Shown: positions 7,011-13,290 of the stretch, one piece after another
How positions within the stretch are numbered: position 1 is the first letter of the stretch
Layout: every line of letters starts with the position of its first letter
Assembly: GCA_023133195.1 (NCBI GenBank)
Contig: JAGLWW010000006.1
Coordinates: 1 to 14,003, forward strand
Length of the DNA stretch: 14,003 nt
Reading direction: 5' to 3'
Source: Candidatus Aenigmatarchaeota archaeon
GTDB taxonomy: Archaea; Aenigmatarchaeota; Aenigmatarchaeia; PWEA01; JAGHBM01
Notes under the pieces: model-generated
The model's input: only the letters and a program-made list of their open reading frames with translations
Databases searched by the model: none
What the model was told of the DNA's origin: nothing
Program-made: the position numbers and the translations under genes

Positions 7011-7020
7011 TCCCTCCTTT
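7011..7020 (-). promoter_or_regulatory. Strong Shine-Dalgarno site of the exported protein gene
   Basis: AAAGGAGGGA on the minus strand, 5 bases before the ATG at 7005. It is the clearest GGAGG-type site in the window and fixes the start. Confidence 0.8.
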
Positions 7021-7032
7021 AATTTTTTAAGT

Positions 7033-7064
7033 TATAATATAACACTGTTATATTATATAAAGTT
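7033..7064 (-). promoter_or_regulatory. TATA box overlapped by a 25-base palindrome (likely operator)
   Basis: Positions 7033-7057 form a perfect inverted repeat with 12-base arms (TATAATATAACA and its complement) around a single C at 7045. On the minus strand the overlapping TTTATATAATATAAC (about 7050-7064) is a good TATA box, placing transcription near 7031, at the end of the palindrome. A dimeric regulator bound here would cover the promoter. The arms are A/T only except for one base each, so chance symmetry in AT-rich DNA is less unlikely than it would be in mixed sequence. Confidence 0.55.
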
Positions 7065-7141
7065 TTTTCACCATTTGTAGTAATTATTACGTAGAAAAAA
7101 GATTTATAGAAGCAAGCAGTAACGCAATAAAATTTTCCTTA

Positions 7142-7181
7142 AATTTTATATATAAGTGAAGTCAGTTTATTATAACGGGTG
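7142..7181 (+). promoter_or_regulatory. Promoter and ribosome binding site of the slipin gene
   Basis: TTTATATATAAG (about 7144-7155) is a TATA-like box whose predicted start point is near 7174. GGGTG (7177-7181) then lies 6 bases before the ATG at 7188, which decides between this ATG and the in-frame GTG at 7179. Confidence 0.55.
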
Positions 7182-7187
7182 TGTGAT

Positions 7188-8096
7188 ATGTCATCGAGTG
7201 CAGCTACTGCTAAAACCAAGCAAACCAAAAAGGCGTCTTTTACCACCAAGTCACCGAGCTGGTGGTTTCCCATAGCTTTTTTTGTCCTGTCGCTAATACT
7301 TTATGCTTTACAAAATCTTCTTTACACGCTTACATTAGTCATATTTTTTGTATCCCTTTCGGGAATAAAGATAATCTACGAGTATGAAAGAGGAATACGC
7401 TTCAGGCTTGGAAGCTTCACAGGCGTGCTGGGGCCAGGTCTTAATTACGTTATACCTGTATTTGAAAAGCTGATTAAACTAGATACGAGAGTTATTACCG
7501 TGGACATACCGGTCCAGGAAGTAATGACCAAGGACAATGTGCCCGTGAAAATAGATGCAGTTGTTTACTTCAGGGTCCTGAATCCGGAAAGAGCTATACT
7601 TGACATACAGGACTATCACATGGCCACTAAGAACTACGCCCAGACAGCGCTAAGAGATGTATTAGGCGACTCGGAGCTGGACAGGGTTCTTGTAGCCAGG
7701 GAAGAAATAGCAAAGGAAATCAGGGAAATAGTTGACGAGCAGACAGACGAGTGGGGAATAGACGTGGTCGCAATAAAGCTCCAGCACATAGAACTGCCGG
7801 AGAACATGAAAAGGACAATGGCAAAGCAGGCTGAAGCCGAGCGTGAAAGGCGTGCTGTTATAATCAAGGCGCAGGGAGAGGTAACTGCCTCAAAGGATTT
7901 GGCCACGGCGGCAAATACTCTTCACGGTTCACCCGGAGCACTGCACCTTAGGACGCTGAACAGTCTGAACGATTTGAGTTCTGACCAGAGCAACACTGTG
8001 GTATTTGCAATACCATTGGAAGTTTTAAGGGCATTTGAGTCCGTGAGCCAGTTTCTTGGAAATACTTCAAAACCCGCCAAGCCAAAGAAGAGATAA
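7188..8096 (+). CDS. Stomatin/slipin-type SPFH (band 7) membrane protein
   Basis: A 302-residue member of the SPFH superfamily, which forms large membrane-attached cages or scaffolds. It has a polar Lys/Thr/Ser-rich N-terminus, a hydrophobic hairpin-like segment at about residues 26-59 (FPIAFFVLSLILYALQ and LVIFFVSLSGIKII), then the band 7 domain from YEYERGIRFRLGSFTGVLGP through VDIPVQEVMTKDNVPVKIDA and LDRVLVAREEIAKEI. A charged helical stretch with the slipin-like QAEAERERRAVIIKAQGE follows, then a short tail that includes ALHLRTLN and IPLEVLRAFE. Archaeal slipins are often paired with an NfeD-type protease gene; none is next to it here. It converges with the Ppx/GppA gene with three bases between the stops. 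The choice of the ATG at 7188 rests on the GGGTG site. It is divergent from the exported protein gene, sharing a 182-base intergenic region with it. Confidence 0.93.
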   Translation: MSSSAATAKTKQTKKASFTTKSPSWWFPIAFFVLSLILYALQNLLYTLTLVIFFVSLSGIKIIYEYERGIRFRLGSFTGVLGPGLNYVIPVFEKLIKLDTRVITVDIPVQEVMTKDNVPVKIDAVVYFRVLNPERAILDIQDYHMATKNYAQTALRDVLGDSELDRVLVAREEIAKEIREIVDEQTDEWGIDVVAIKLQHIELPENMKRTMAKQAEAERERRAVIIKAQGEVTASKDLATAANTLHGSPGALHLRTLNSLNDLSSDQSNTVVFAIPLEVLRAFESVSQFLGNTSKPAKPKKR

Positions 8097-8099
8097 ATG

Positions 8100-8999
8100 T
8101 TATTTCAATTCTTCTCTCACGTAACCATGTATTATATTTGAATCCGACGGAATGATAAAATTTATGCCATATTTCTCAAAAATGGCCTGGGCTAGGGCAC
8201 TGCATGCCCGGGAACCGTGCACCCATTTAGGGTTTTCAGGCATTTTGTTCTCCAGTTCCTTGAATGTCATTGAACTGAATATTTCTTCGTTTCTCAAAGA
8301 GAAATCTTCTATGCTGATTTTCTTGGGATGGTCCTTATCTTCAAACAAGTTATTTGCAACCAAATTGTATTCGGCAATTTGCATGTAATTCAGTTCACCT
8401 CCTGTATAAACAGCATAACGAACATTGTTTTTGATTTCAGGCAGCTTTTCTTTCACAAAGGACGTTATATCTTTCACTGTGCAGCCAGAATATTCTTCAT
8501 TGATTTTATGGAATCGGTTCAGCACAGTGCCTACCCCGAAATCCAGATCTATTTTTTTCACAGCTTTCATCCCTTGCATAAGTATGAGTTCCGTTGAGCC
8601 GCCCCCGATATTCACCAGGAGTATTGGTTCTTCTACATCCGCTTTTCCTACCAGAGCTTTTTCCAGATAAAGACTCTCCATTTCCTGGCTGATGATATCA
8701 AAACGCAGACCGGTCTTCTTAAAGAATTCACCAACAAAATTCTCACGTGCTTCCGGACTTAGCTTTCTGAATTGCGATGTAGCTATAACCTTAAATGAAC
8801 ATTTACCGTAAGATTTTTTCACTTCTTCTACCAGTTCAAACAATTCTTCTTTCTTTTCCTTGGCTATACCGATTTCCGGGTCAAAACCATCCTTGAAGAA
8901 AATAGACCTCACGAAAAGAAGTTCTGTCCTTTCCTTTTTAATTTTATAAACCTTTACGCTGGAAGAACCGACATCAATAGCAATTTTTTCGTCATCCAT
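8100..8999 (-). CDS. Ppx/GppA-family phosphatase (exopolyphosphatase-like)
   Basis: A 299-residue protein of the ASKHA-fold Ppx/GppA family, which hydrolyses polyphosphate or guanosine pentaphosphate. The first phosphate loop is IAIDVGSSSVKVYKI (6-20), and the second is LLVNIGGGSTELIL (127-140). The usual Asp of that second loop (vDIGGGSTE) is Asn130 here. EMESLYL (106-112) fits the position of the catalytic Glu region, FGVGTVLNRF (154-163) follows, and HGSRACSALAQAIFEKYG (261-278) fits the C-terminal helix seen in the family. At about 300 residues it matches the short, two-domain form. An upstream in-frame TTG at 9014 is rejected because the TATA box TTATAAA at 9021-9027 is 25 bases before the ATG at 8999, giving a leaderless transcript. 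Substrate cannot be settled from sequence; the missing second-loop Asp leaves activity slightly open. Confidence 0.9.
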   Translation of the reverse strand: MDDEKIAIDVGSSSVKVYKIKKERTELLFVRSIFFKDGFDPEIGIAKEKKEELFELVEEVKKSYGKCSFKVIATSQFRKLSPEARENFVGEFFKKTGLRFDIISQEMESLYLEKALVGKADVEEPILLVNIGGGSTELILMQGMKAVKKIDLDFGVGTVLNRFHKINEEYSGCTVKDITSFVKEKLPEIKNNVRYAVYTGGELNYMQIAEYNLVANNLFEDKDHPKKISIEDFSLRNEEIFSSMTFKELENKMPENPKWVHGSRACSALAQAIFEKYGINFIIPSDSNIIHGYVREELK

Positions 9000-9020
9000 G
9001 AGAATAATTGCCAATACAAT

Positions 9021-9027
9021 TTTATAA
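9021..9027 (-). promoter_or_regulatory. TATA box for the Ppx/GppA gene (decides the start)
   Basis: TTATAAA on the minus strand. Its centre is 25 bases before the ATG at 8999 but only about 10 before the alternative TTG at 9014, so the ATG is the likely leaderless start. Confidence 0.55.
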
Positions 9028-9067
9028 GTTTACTTCTTCCTGAACTTACTCATAATAAAGTAATATA

Positions 9068-9319
9068 TCAATTCCTAATTATTCTTTCAATTTCTTCTTT
9101 CTTATCCCAGTTTAGATGCCACTGGTTTTCGTGATGAGTAGGATGTTTTACCAAAAGACCCCTTCTTCTCAAATCATCAGCCGCTTTCATAACCTCTTTA
9201 TACAAATTCTTGGGGAACCCCTTTGGAAGGTTGGATTCGCAAATATGATGCTTACCCCAGCATCTCATTTTATGTAGTTTTCTTAATAAAGTGGCTTCTA
9301 TAGTATTTTCCATAGTCAT
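9068..9319 (-). CDS. Small conserved archaeal protein, winged-helix-like
   Basis: An 83-residue protein. The pattern RCWGKHH, SNLPKGFPKNLYKEV, LRRRGLLVKHPTHHENQWHLN resembles a widespread uncharacterised small archaeal protein whose members carry a WGxKH motif, an NLxKGFP motif and a final strand ending in LN. The central helices plus the short GLLVKHPTHHENQWHLN hairpin look like a winged helix, so nucleic-acid binding is plausible but not shown. It has two Cys (20 and 27) and a cluster of six His, which could bind a metal. The ATG at 9319 stands about 29 bases after a TATA-like AGCTTTATATA (9344-9354), with no clear ribosome binding site, so it may be leaderless; an in-frame ATG at 9313 is the alternative. 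It is divergent from the winged-helix regulator at 9459 and shares a symmetrical promoter region with it. Confidence 0.75.
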   Translation of the reverse strand: MTMENTIEATLLRKLHKMRCWGKHHICESNLPKGFPKNLYKEVMKAADDLRRRGLLVKHPTHHENQWHLNWDKKEEIERIIRN

Positions 9320-9343
9320 TCAGCTTAATATTTATCAAAGGGG

Positions 9344-9394
9344 TATATAAAGCTATGTATAGAAATTATACATTAAATGTATAAGCTTTATATA
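9344..9394. promoter_or_regulatory. Symmetrical divergent promoter with repeated ATGTATA boxes
   Basis: An 11-base inverted repeat, TATATAAAGCT (9344-9354) and AGCTTTATATA (9384-9394), gives identical TATA-type boxes facing outward to the genes at 9319 and 9459. Between them lie ATGTATA (9355-9361), TATACAT (9367-9373) and ATGTATA (9377-9383). The last two form an 8-base-arm palindrome (9366-9384). This looks like an operator array controlling both promoters. The winged-helix protein at 9459 is the natural candidate regulator. Confidence 0.55.
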
Positions 9395-9413
9395 TTAGAT
9401 TAATTAATTATTT

Positions 9414-9437
9414 AATAAAATAATAAAATAATAAAAT
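9414..9437 (+). repeat. Three tandem copies of AATAAAAT in a 5' leader
   Basis: Three perfect 8-base copies follow one another, then a partial copy. They fall in the expected leader of the gene at 9459, downstream of its TATA box. Copy number at such short AT repeats can vary between strains, which could alter leader length. Confidence 0.8.
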
Positions 9438-9458
9438 AAAAGAAATGATTTGATTGAT

Positions 9459-9782
9459 ATGCCAGAAGCAAAAAAATCAATATTCATAGAAACATTCGGG
9501 AACAGTCCTTTAATCAAGACCATGGACTTTTTTCTGACTTTTCAGGAGTTTGATTACTCCAAGACCCAGGTCTCCGATGAAACAGGGGTATCCAGGATAA
9601 CTATGGACAAGATATGGAAAAAGCTGAAAGAAAAGAAGATAATCGTAAAAACCAGGGAAATAGGCAGGGCTGAAATGTACAAGCTAAACACGAACAACCC
9701 CAGAGTCAAAATCCTTATTGATTTGGATTTCAAGCTTTCTTCAGCTTACGTAGAAAAAGAAGTTGTTACTCTGAAAGCTTGA
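9459..9782 (+). CDS. Winged helix-turn-helix DNA-binding protein
   Basis: A 107-residue regulator. The winged helix spans roughly residues 20-75: LIKTMDFFLTFQEFDYSKTQ, then VSDETGVSRITMDKIWKKLK as the helix-turn-helix (SDETGVSRITMDKIW) and KKIIVKTREIGRAEMYKLNT as the wing. A short C-terminal part with hydrophobic residues (VKILIDLDFKLSSAYVEKEV) may dimerise. Small proteins of this layout are common in archaea. The ATG at 9459 is chosen over an in-frame TTG at 9450; the ribosome binding site is weak (TGATT-like). It shares a symmetrical divergent promoter with the gene at 9319, so autoregulation and control of that gene are plausible. It converges with the ArsR-type gene, with one base between stops. 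Its ligand, if any, is not evident; there are no Cys residues. Confidence 0.85.
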   Translation: MPEAKKSIFIETFGNSPLIKTMDFFLTFQEFDYSKTQVSDETGVSRITMDKIWKKLKEKKIIVKTREIGRAEMYKLNTNNPRVKILIDLDFKLSSAYVEKEVVTLKA

Positions 9783-9783
9783 A

Positions 9784-10305
9784 TCACTTTCTCATCTTCA
9801 CTATATTATATAGTCCAATTATAACCAGTATTATTCCGACAACCACAAACAGAACAATCAGCCAGTCTATTCCTGCGGCCGGAGTTGCTGCAACTGTATC
9901 AACGGCATTTCTCCCGGCCTCCTCCGTGATTTCCATGCCTTTTGAAGCCATGGGTACCGCAAAAGTCTGTTCTCCCGTACTTGGAACTAAACTTCTAAAA
10001 CCTCCAATAAACATCATCACGATTCCTAAAGTCAATATAAGCACGAACTGCATGGGCGACTTGGGCTGCACGAGGTTCCGGCCCTGTTCCGTTACCTCAA
10101 AGTAAATCCATTTATGACCAGTATTTTTTCTCTGAATCAGGCCAGCCTCTTCAAGTATCTTCATGTGTTCGTTCACCGTTGAAGGGGCCATCTTAAGCTG
10201 TTTTGAAATATCAGCGGCTATCTTTCTTCTCCTAACAAGAATCTTTAATATCTCCAGTCTTGTATCCGAGGACAGAGCCTTTATAGTCTTTTTTGTAATC
10301 TCCAT
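9784..10305 (-). CDS. Membrane-anchored ArsR-type transcriptional regulator
   Basis: A 173-residue protein. An ArsR-like winged helix occupies residues about 1-80: IKALSSDTRLEILKILVRR, KIAADISKQLKMAPSTVNEH as the recognition helix-turn-helix, then MKILEEAGLIQRKNTGHKWI as helix and wing. Two membrane segments follow, near residues 85-103 (MQFVLILTLGIVMMFIGG) and 147-168 (WLIVLFVVVGIILVIIGLYN), separated by an external loop of about 45 residues. It therefore binds DNA while fixed to the membrane and could report an envelope signal. No Cys or His metal site is visible. A TATA box (10325-10336) lies 26 bases before the ATG, fitting a leaderless transcript. Its divergent neighbour is the Cys-rich secreted protein at 10402, and an inverted repeat stands between the two promoters, so control of that gene is a reasonable inference. 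Confidence 0.9.
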   Translation of the reverse strand: MEITKKTIKALSSDTRLEILKILVRRRKIAADISKQLKMAPSTVNEHMKILEEAGLIQRKNTGHKWIYFEVTEQGRNLVQPKSPMQFVLILTLGIVMMFIGGFRSLVPSTGEQTFAVPMASKGMEITEEAGRNAVDTVAATPAAGIDWLIVLFVVVGIILVIIGLYNIVKMRK

Positions 10306-10324
10306 AAACAGAATTGTAACTTAA

Positions 10325-10381
10325 CATTAATAAAAATTGTGTATTCGGAGAAAACCGAATAAAATCGCTATTTTTAAATAG
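10325..10381. promoter_or_regulatory. Divergent leaderless promoters around an ATTCGG/CCGAAT operator
   Basis: CATTAATAAAAA (10325-10336) is the TATA element for the ArsR-type gene, and TATTTTTAAATAG (10369-10381) is that for the gene at 10402. Each is centred about 26 bases before its ATG. Between them, at 10343-10360, lies the inverted repeat ATTCGGagaaaaCCGAAT, with 6-base arms and a 6-base spacer. It stands out from the AT-rich background by its CGG/CCG. A winged-helix dimer binding here could control both genes. Confidence 0.6.
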
Positions 10382-10401
10382 ATACCAATAATAATCAAAT
10401 T

Positions 10402-11832
10402 ATGATAAAGAAAAACCTGTATTTAGGACTTTTTGTAACAATGTTTTTAGTTTTATTTTCAATTTCCGTGCTTGCACCGGGAACTGAATCAACAATATCA
10501 GATTCATGCACAGATACAGATGGAGGTAAAAACTACTACGAAAAGGGCACTGCCACGATGGGAGGCACGTCCCTCTCTGATCACTGTAACTCAGACAACA
10601 GTCTTACCGAGAAGTACTGCTCCGATGAAGAGATAAAATGGGTGAAATATGAATGTCTCCATGGTTGCGAGAACGGGGCTTGTATAAGTGAAGCAGAAGA
10701 ATATGAAGAAACAACTTGCGGTGACAGCAAGTGTATGTATCCTGAAGATGATTACAATTGCAGAAAGGATTGCCTACCAAACTGTGGTGATGGAGTGTGT
10801 CAGGATTACACCTGCATGGCGTACGGATGTCCATACGGGGAAACCTCGAAAAACTGTCCGGAAGACTGCGAACCAGCCGAAGAAAGTTATTGTGAAGGTT
10901 TATCTTGGGAAGATTGTGAGTTAAATAAGAACACTTGCTGGTGGAGCACCTGTGACTGTTTGCCAGTGGGTCAAGCGTGCAACAAGGAACCATGTAAAGT
11001 TTTGAACAAAGATAAATGTACAGATGACTATTATGCATATTACTGCTGGTGGAGCGAGGATTGTAATTGTTTGCCTACCCATCAGTCATGTACGATTAAT
11101 ATTGAAAAACCAGATCTAAAAGTTGATAAGATAGAATATAAACTCGATAACGAAAACAACCCCACAAAAATATTCTTTTATGCAACTATTGTCAATATAG
11201 GAAACTCTGAATCTTCATTTTTTGATGTAAATGTACAAATACCGCAACTTAGTGTGTTTGTAAAAAATACTTGTATGAATCATAATCTTTTACCTGGAGA
11301 GACCTGTATAGAAACAGGTTATGGATTCAGATCTGATGAAGTAGCAATAAAAGGAAAAATTGATATAATTGCCATAGCAGACCCCAGAAACAACATTGAG
11401 GAAACTAATGAGAAGAATAACAAATTCGGAATTTCTCTATACGTTGGTGCAGAAAATAAAACAAGAGAAGAATCAATTTCTGTAACTGAAGAAGATTGTC
11501 CAGTTGGTTGCGAGTGTTATGGTGAAAAAATCATATGTGAGGCAATTCCTATAGAATCAAAAGTAAAATGCGAAACAGGATGTAAATTAAATAATAGGTG
11601 TGTTATTCAGGGAACTAGAACAGTTATAGAAGATAAAAGTTCTTATTGTGGAATAGATGGAATATGGCACACCCAAAAAGAAACTAATAAAACCTGCATG
11701 AACAACTATGAATGCACAACCAACTTCTGCTCCGACGGGGAGTGTTACGACATAAAGGGAGAACTTCAGGAAACCAAGGGAATTCTTGAAGGAATAATGG
11801 ATTTCCTGAGGTCCTTGTTCGGTTTTAAATAA
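10402..11832 (+). CDS. Exported Cys-rich protein with CARDB domain and C-terminal tail module
   Basis: A 476-residue exported protein with about 50 Cys, so disulfide-stabilised outside the cell. Order: signal peptide (1-25), a DSCTDTDGGKNYYEKGT repeat seen in other archaeal surface proteins (34-93), two CGDxxC...NCxxDC motifs (106-124 and 128-156), two tandem CxxL...CWWSxxCxCLP units (164-193 and 198-230), a CARDB adhesion-type domain (about 236-350, with DPRNNIEETNEKNN), a Cys module (366-432), and the tail (432-476) with CMNNYEC, NFCSDGEC and ETKGILEGIMDFLRSLFGFK. The tail helix is amphipathic and could attach to membrane or envelope. The TATA box at 10369-10381 gives a leaderless start. 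GC drops to about 27-35% in sampled blocks of the CARDB and Cys module and returns to about 47% in the tail. The next gene carries the same Cys module and tail. No enzymatic motif is visible; binding or adhesion is likely. Confidence 0.88.
   Translation: MIKKNLYLGLFVTMFLVLFSISVLAPGTESTISDSCTDTDGGKNYYEKGTATMGGTSLSDHCNSDNSLTEKYCSDEEIKWVKYECLHGCENGACISEAEEYEETTCGDSKCMYPEDDYNCRKDCLPNCGDGVCQDYTCMAYGCPYGETSKNCPEDCEPAEESYCEGLSWEDCELNKNTCWWSTCDCLPVGQACNKEPCKVLNKDKCTDDYYAYYCWWSEDCNCLPTHQSCTINIEKPDLKVDKIEYKLDNENNPTKIFFYATIVNIGNSESSFFDVNVQIPQLSVFVKNTCMNHNLLPGETCIETGYGFRSDEVAIKGKIDIIAIADPRNNIEETNEKNNKFGISLYVGAENKTREESISVTEEDCPVGCECYGEKIICEAIPIESKVKCETGCKLNNRCVIQGTRTVIEDKSSYCGIDGIWHTQKETNKTCMNNYECTTNFCSDGECYDIKGELQETKGILEGIMDFLRSLFGFK
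11695..11832 (+). repeat. Tail module, copy 1
   Basis: From the Cys codon before MNNYEC to the stop. The protein pattern is C-x3-YEC-x2-NFCSDG-x-C, a short linker and ETKGILE...DFLRSLFGFK. It is closest to the orphan copy at 13860 (most of the first 30 residues identical, with many silent base changes). Confidence 0.8.
11823..11830 (+). promoter_or_regulatory. Possible TATA box for the second Cys-rich gene
   Basis: TTTTAAAT at the very end of the preceding gene is centred about 24 bases before the ATG at 11851. With only a weak GGAA upstream, a separate leaderless transcript is as likely as read-through from the first gene. Confidence 0.35.
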
Positions 11833-11850
11833 GGAAAATAGAAAAATATT

Positions 11851-12789
11851 ATGGCAGACAAAACCATGGCAGTGCTTTTGGCCGTTTTGTTTTTGTTTCT
11901 TTTCTCCCAGACTGTCCTCCCAGACGTAATGCTGGAAAAGACAGGTCAAGATACAGCCATGTACGGGGACCTGAAAATAATCTTTTTGGGCCATATTTAC
12001 GATTACTCGAAAAACAATCACGGTGCCAATCTAAAAATAAACGGCCTTGAGAAAACTGTTCTTCAGGGCGAATGCATCCTGAATGATTCCAACTGTCCGC
12101 TGAAAATTCCTAGTGGCGGTCTGGGAAAGTATGAAGGAATGAGTTACGCCATAATAGAGGAGGCGGCTACGGGAGAAACAGTCCAGCTTTTTGAAACGTT
12201 TGATGAAGAGTTGATTGTGGAAATGGACAAGGAATTTTCCTTCAACTCCAACTTGGAACAGATAATCCTTGTACAGGATTACGGAAACGAAGTCTACAGT
12301 AATTTGAGACTCAGGCTCCTTGAAATAGACCAGTCGCCAAGCGCTGACCTGGAGATTTTCGTTGAGGAAAACGGCATTGAAAAATCCCGGCGGATATACA
12401 ACATAAAGACAGGGTATGAAATCAAGGTATACGGCGTTAAAATAACATTAACTACTTTCACAGGGAGTGGCAGCATGTGGTCCTCTCCCTATTTTATTGT
12501 CAGAAATGATTATTTTGAGGAGTCTGTGGAAAACAGAAAGTGCGACGGTTGCCTTTACAAGGGATGCGTCCCTCCGGGTACAAGAATGACACTGAGTCCT
12601 AACAGGCCATATTTCTGCAGCGCAGAAAGAGTTCTAGAACCGCAGAGGGAGAACAGAGAATACTGCACCAGAAGTTATGAATGCAGAAGCAACTTCTGCT
12701 CCGATGGTATTTGCTGTGAAAAACAGGAAACCAAAGGAATCCTGGAAATGATACTGGATTTCTTCAGGTCCTTGTTCGGTTTTAAATAA
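11851..12789 (+). CDS. Exported protein sharing the Cys module and tail
   Basis: A 312-residue exported protein. The N-terminus is a signal peptide (MAVLLAVLFLFLFSQTVLP within residues 6-24; an ATG at 11866 is an alternative start). Residues 27-225 are two or more beta-rich regions, for example LKIIFLGHIYDYS, LEQIILVQDYG and LRLRLLEIDQSPSADLEIFV, with GYEIKVYGVKITLTTF; I do not recognise them. They look like surface beta-sandwich domains. From residue 230 it matches the preceding protein: CDGCLYKGCVPPGTR, then YCTRSYECRSNFCSDGICC and the tail ETKGILEMILDFFRSLFGFK. It lies 18 bases after that gene in the same direction, so the two are probably expressed together. The HEPN gene ends 3 bases after its stop, from the opposite strand. 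At about 48-50% GC in sampled blocks it differs sharply from that neighbour. Confidence 0.85.
   Translation: MADKTMAVLLAVLFLFLFSQTVLPDVMLEKTGQDTAMYGDLKIIFLGHIYDYSKNNHGANLKINGLEKTVLQGECILNDSNCPLKIPSGGLGKYEGMSYAIIEEAATGETVQLFETFDEELIVEMDKEFSFNSNLEQIILVQDYGNEVYSNLRLRLLEIDQSPSADLEIFVEENGIEKSRRIYNIKTGYEIKVYGVKITLTTFTGSGSMWSSPYFIVRNDYFEESVENRKCDGCLYKGCVPPGTRMTLSPNRPYFCSAERVLEPQRENREYCTRSYECRSNFCSDGICCEKQETKGILEMILDFFRSLFGFK
12664..12789 (+). repeat. Tail module, copy 2
   Basis: From the Cys codon before TRSYEC to the stop. It lacks the YDIKGE linker of copies 1 and 3 and ends FRSLFGFK, with the last 24 bases (AGG to the stop) identical to copy 1. It forms the left flank of the HEPN/MNT cassette. 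Confidence 0.8.
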
Positions 12790-12792
12790 TTT

Positions 12793-13290
12793 TTATATGG
12801 GAGGAACCAAAGATTTGAATCTTTTTCTAATATTTTCTATTTCCTCGATACACAATTTATTTATAAAAAGTTTGATTTGAATTAAGAAATTCTCAGCCTC
12901 GTTAATCATATCTTTAGTGGATTCTTTTGTGAGTTCAAGGTTTTCTTTTGACGTTAAATAATACTGTTTATCTATCCTTTCTTCCTTTGTAGAAGATATC
13001 TTTTTGAATAAATCAATTTTATTGAAAACTTTCTTAAGCAATAAAATAGAGGCGGAGTGATTTTCACATTTAATACCCGTTTTAAAAAGTAAAGCGGTCA
13101 GGGAGTTATACATAGCGTAGTATGACATAGAAATAGAATTTTCATACAGTTCATTTTTTAATAATATTTTGGCAGACTTTAAGCAATTATCTGCCTTTTC
13201 CAGGTATGAACTACAAATTTCCTCAGAAGCTTCCACCAGTTCTAACTTGCCATCTTCCTTGAGTTTACTCAAAAAACTTTGTTTTTTCAT
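12793..13290 (-). CDS. HEPN-domain protein, probable toxin of a HEPN/MNT pair
   Basis: A 165-residue all-helical protein. LEKADNCLKSAKILLKNELY (30-49), then SISMSYYAMYNSLTALLFKT (52-71) and GIKCENHSASILL (72-84) are the standard signature of archaeal HEPN domains partnered with minimal nucleotidyltransferases. The RNase-type RxxxxH of catalytic HEPNs is not clear; ERIDKQYY (104-111) occupies the equivalent place, like the RxxADY form in MNT-linked members. The start is taken as the ATG at 13290; an in-frame GTG at 13305 is the alternative. It overlaps the 3' end of the MNT gene by 26 bases, so the two are translationally coupled. Known pairs act as toxin-antitoxin systems in which MNT modifies or neutralises HEPN. 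It converges on the secreted-protein gene with three bases between stops and is much more AT-rich. Confidence 0.88.
   Translation of the reverse strand: MKKQSFLSKLKEDGKLELVEASEEICSSYLEKADNCLKSAKILLKNELYENSISMSYYAMYNSLTALLFKTGIKCENHSASILLLKKVFNKIDLFKKISSTKEERIDKQYYLTSKENLELTKESTKDMINEAENFLIQIKLFINKLCIEEIENIRKRFKSLVPPI

Noticed and set aside
7080..7090. Short palindrome GTAATtATTAC in the slipin/exported-protein intergenic region
   Set aside because: Five-base arms in AT-rich DNA are expected by chance.
7179..7187. GTG start at 7179 for the slipin gene
   Set aside because: The GTG lies within the GGGTG ribosome binding site of the ATG at 7188.
9414..9437. Tandem AATAAAAT units as a CRISPR-like array
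   Set aside because: Units are 8 bases and contiguous with no spacers, so it is a simple repeat.
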